Source of the DNA: Bacteroidales bacterium
GTDB taxonomy: Bacteria > Bacteroidota > Bacteroidia > Bacteroidales > UBA932
Direction: 5' to 3'
Length of the DNA stretch: 17,213 nucleotides
Assembly: GCA_024689525.1 (NCBI GenBank)
Contig: JAILDI010000224.1
Location: 1-17,213 of the forward strand
The position numbers and the translations under genes are program-made. Below are positions 14,962 to 17,213 of the stretch, piece after piece. How positions within the stretch are numbered: position 1 is the stretch's first letter; each line of letters opens with the position of its first letter. Under the pieces are notes generated by a model. The model was not told where the DNA came from, made no database searches, and saw only the letters and a list, made by a program, of their open reading frames with translations.

Positions 14962-16437
14962 ATGTATCTGTTAGGTTACGATATCGGCAGTTCTTCGGTG
15001 AAGGCGTCCCTGGTGAACGCGGAAACCGGAAAATGTGCTGCCACTGCATTCTATCCCAAGAGCGAGGCTCCCATATTGTCCAAGAAGAGCGGATGGGCGG
15101 AACAGGATCCCGGTATGTGGTTCGGCAATTTGAAACTGGCCACTGAAGACATCCTGGGCCAGATGAAGGACAAAGCGTTTACCGCAGGCGACATCAAGGC
15201 CATCGGCATTTCTTATCAGATGCACGGCCTGGTATGTGTCGATAAGGATATGAACGTGCTGCGCCCCTCCATTATCTGGTGCGACTCCCGCGCAGTCCCT
15301 TACGGCCAGAAGGCGTTCGATGCACTTGGCGCCGACTACTGCCTCCCCCATCTGCTGAACTCCCCCGGCAACTTTACCGCGGCCAAGCTGGCCTGGGTGA
15401 AGGAAAACGAGCCCGCCCTGTTCAGCCGCATCTGGAAGATTATGCTTCCGGGCGACTATATCGCCATGCGCCTCACCGGCAGCGTATGCACCACGGTGAG
15501 CGGCCTGTCGGAAGGCATCTTCTGGGATTTTAAGGCCGATGCCCCCAGCAGGGAGCTGCTGGATTACTTCGGCTTCTACGAGACAATCCTCGCCCCGCGA
15601 AAGCCTACTTTCGGCGTTCAGGGAACGCTCACCAAGCAGGCTGCGGAGGCACTGGGACTCAAGGAAGGCATCCCGGTAACCTACCGCGCCGGCGACCAGC
15701 CCAACAACGCCCTCAGCCTTAACGTATTCAATCCTGGTGAAATCGCCTCCACCGCCGGCACTTCCGGCGTGGTGTATGGCGTCATCGGCCAGGTGAATTA
15801 CGACCCGCTGAGCCGCGTGAACACCTTCGCACACGTGAACCATACGGCCGAAGACCCGCACCTGGGCGTGCTCCTGTGCATCAACGGCACCGGCATCCTC
15901 AATTCCTGGATACGCCGCAACGTGGCCCCGGAGGGCATTTCCTATGCCGAAATGAACGTGCTGGCCGATGAGGTTCCCATCGGCTCGGACGGCATATCAA
16001 TCCTCCCCTTCGGCAACGGCGCAGAGCGTATGCTGGAGAACAAGGATACGGGCTGCAGCATCCACGGCGTAAACTTCAACCGTCACGACAAGCGCCACCT
16101 CATCCGCGCTGCCCAGGAAGGCATCGTATTCTCCTTCCAGTATGGCATCGAGATCATGGAGGCGATGGGTATGAAGGTGGACAAGATCCACGCGGGACTG
16201 GCCAATATGTTCCAGTCCAAGATATTCAGGGACACATTGGCGGGCGTATCCGGAGCCACCATCGAACTGTTCGATACCGACGGTTCCGTGGGCGCAGCCA
16301 AGGGAGCCGGCATCGGCGCTGGTATTTATAAGGACAACAGGGAGGCTTTCGCCACCCTGGAGCGCCTCGACGTCATCGTCCCGGACAATGAAGCCGCCTA
16401 CAGAGAGGCATACGAAAGATGGAAACAATTCATTTAA
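14962..16437 (+). CDS. xylB: Xylulokinase
   Basis: This 491-residue cytoplasmic FGGY-family kinase phosphorylates D-xylulose with ATP to D-xylulose-5-phosphate, the entry point to the pentose phosphate pathway. Visible motifs are the N-terminal phosphate-binding loop [12 protein letters not shown] (Asp7), the xylulose-binding QMHG at 86-89 that marks XylB within FGGY kinases, WCDSRA at 106-111, [10 protein letters not shown] at 241-250 with catalytic base Asp245, [10 protein letters not shown] at 264-273, and the C-terminal [14 protein letters not shown] at 441-454. The length is normal and no residue appears missing. No signal peptide is present. There is no Shine-Dalgarno; the upstream bases are A/T-only, as is common in Bacteroidetes. 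It lies 4 nt after the GH43 gene and 10 nt before xylA. Confidence 0.97.
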   Translation: MYLLGYDIGSSSVKASLVNAETGKCAATAFYPKSEAPILSKKSGWAEQDPGMWFGNLKLATEDILGQMKDKAFTAGDIKAIGISYQMHGLVCVDKDMNVLRPSIIWCDSRAVPYGQKAFDALGADYCLPHLLNSPGNFTAAKLAWVKENEPALFSRIWKIMLPGDYIAMRLTGSVCTTVSGLSEGIFWDFKADAPSRELLDYFGFYETILAPRKPTFGVQGTLTKQAAEALGLKEGIPVTYRAGDQPNNALSLNVFNPGEIASTAGTSGVVYGVIGQVNYDPLSRVNTFAHVNHTAEDPHLGVLLCINGTGILNSWIRRNVAPEGISYAEMNVLADEVPIGSDGISILPFGNGAERMLENKDTGCSIHGVNFNRHDKRHLIRAAQEGIVFSFQYGIEIMEAMGMKVDKIHAGLANMFQSKIFRDTLAGVSGATIELFDTDGSVGAAKGAGIGAGIYKDNREAFATLERLDVIVPDNEAAYREAYERWKQFI

Positions 16438-16447
16438 TATATTAATT

Positions 16448-17213
16448 ATGGCAAAAGAGTATTTCCCTACAATCGGTAAGATTCCCTTCGAGGGAGTCGA
16501 CAGCAAGAATCCCCTTGCATTCCATTATTATGACGCAGAGCGCGTACTGGCCGGCAAAAAGATGAAGGACTGGCTCAAGTTCGCAATGGCCTGGTGGCAT
16601 ACACTGGGCGCTGCATCTTCCGACCCCTTCGGCGGCCAGACCCGCTGCTATGAGTGGGACAATGGCGAATGCCCCTACTGCCGCGCCAAGGCAAAGGCAG
16701 ATGCCGGCTTCGAGATCATGCAGAAACTCGGAATCGAGTACTTCTGCTTCCATGACATCGACCTTGTGGAAGACTGCGAGGATATCGAGGAGTATGAGGC
16801 CAGGATGAAGGACATCACCGACTATCTGCTGGTGAAGATGAAGGAGACCGGCATCAAGAACCTGTGGGGCACCGCGAACGTGTTCGGCAACAAGCGCTAC
16901 ATGAACGGCGCCGCCACCAATCCCCAGTTCGACATCGTTGCCCGTGCAGCCGTGCAGATCAAGAACGCCATCGACGCCACCATCAAGCTGGGAGGCACAG
17001 GTTATGTGTTCTGGGGCGGCCGCGAAGGCTACTACACCCTGCTGAACACCCAGATGCAGCGTGAGAAGGACCACCTTGGCAAGATGCTCATCGCGGCACG
17101 CGACTATGCTCGCGCAAAGGGATTCAAGGGCACATTCCTCATCGAGCCCAAGCCCATGGAGCCCACCAAGCACCAGTACGACGTGGACACGGAGACCGTC
17201 ATCGGCTTCCTGC
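16448..17213 (+). CDS. xylA: Xylose isomerase (3' end outside window)
   Basis: I translated this from ATG at 16448; 255 codons are present and the frame runs off the right edge. Full-length Bacteroidetes XylA is about 435-440 residues, so roughly 180 are missing. The enzyme interconverts D-xylose and D-xylulose in the cytoplasm using two divalent metal ions. Landmarks are FAMAWWHT at 45-52, FHDIDL with His102 and Asp105 (the ring-opening pair), WGTANVFG at 140-147, [10 protein letters not shown] at 186-195, and [14 protein letters not shown] at 232-245 with metal- and substrate-binding Glu233 and Lys235. It matches the Bacteroides/Prevotella type. One local oddity is CPYC at 75-78 in a surface-like stretch. 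It is the sixth gene of the operon; a xylose transporter gene could follow outside the window. Confidence 0.97.
   Translation, partial: MAKEYFPTIGKIPFEGVDSKNPLAFHYYDAERVLAGKKMKDWLKFAMAWWHTLGAASSDPFGGQTRCYEWDNGECPYCRAKAKADAGFEIMQKLGIEYFCFHDIDLVEDCEDIEEYEARMKDITDYLLVKMKETGIKNLWGTANVFGNKRYMNGAATNPQFDIVARAAVQIKNAIDATIKLGGTGYVFWGGREGYYTLLNTQMQREKDHLGKMLIAARDYARAKGFKGTFLIEPKPMEPTKHQYDVDTETVIGFL

Overview
The window looks like chromosomal DNA from a Bacteroidales bacterium of fairly high G+C, probably a plant-fibre-degrading gut or rumen lineage. The evidence is tandem SusC/SusD pairs, lipoprotein signal peptides of Bacteroidetes type, TAnnTTTG-type promoter -7 elements, and xylB/xylA products that match the Bacteroides/Prevotella type from end to end. 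I cannot assign a genus from the sequence alone. No tRNA, rRNA, insertion sequence, CRISPR array or phage gene is visible.

The window is one xylan utilisation locus built as two divergent operons around a single 289-bp regulatory gap (10395-10683). The leftward operon (10394 down to base 1) runs SusC-like, SusD-like, SusC-like, SusD-like, then an IPT/TIG surface lipoprotein cut by the left edge. This is the gene order of the xusA-xusB-xusC-xusD-xusE core xylan cluster described in Prevotella bryantii and other xylanolytic Bacteroidetes. In that cluster the next gene is usually a surface GH10 xylanase, which would lie just outside the window. Gaps inside this operon are 9-23 nt.

The rightward operon (10684 to the right edge) encodes a lipoprotein GH10 endoxylanase, a small secreted beta-sandwich protein of unknown function, a secreted GH43 of arabinanase type with a C-terminal ricin-like beta-trefoil, a lipoprotein GH43, xylulokinase (xylB) and xylose isomerase (xylA, cut by the right edge). 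Gaps are 1-10 nt, so the genes are almost certainly co-transcribed.

Inferred workflow: GH10, held on the cell surface, cuts (arabino)xylan. SusD/SusE-type lipoproteins capture the fragments and the two SusC-like TonB-dependent channels import them. The GH43 enzymes trim arabinose and xylose in the periplasm. Xylose is then isomerised by XylA and phosphorylated by XylB to xylulose-5-phosphate. Beta-xylosidase, glucuronidase, inner-membrane xylose transporter and regulator genes are not in view.

The items most worth a second look are the divergent regulatory region (a 13-bp exact direct repeat, a 10-bp-arm dyad, a palindrome at the predicted xus start site, and a likely leaderless start for the GH10 operon), the conserved-looking orphan protein at 11810-12508, and the second SusC, which lacks the usual N-terminal regulatory domain and has a degenerate TonB box.
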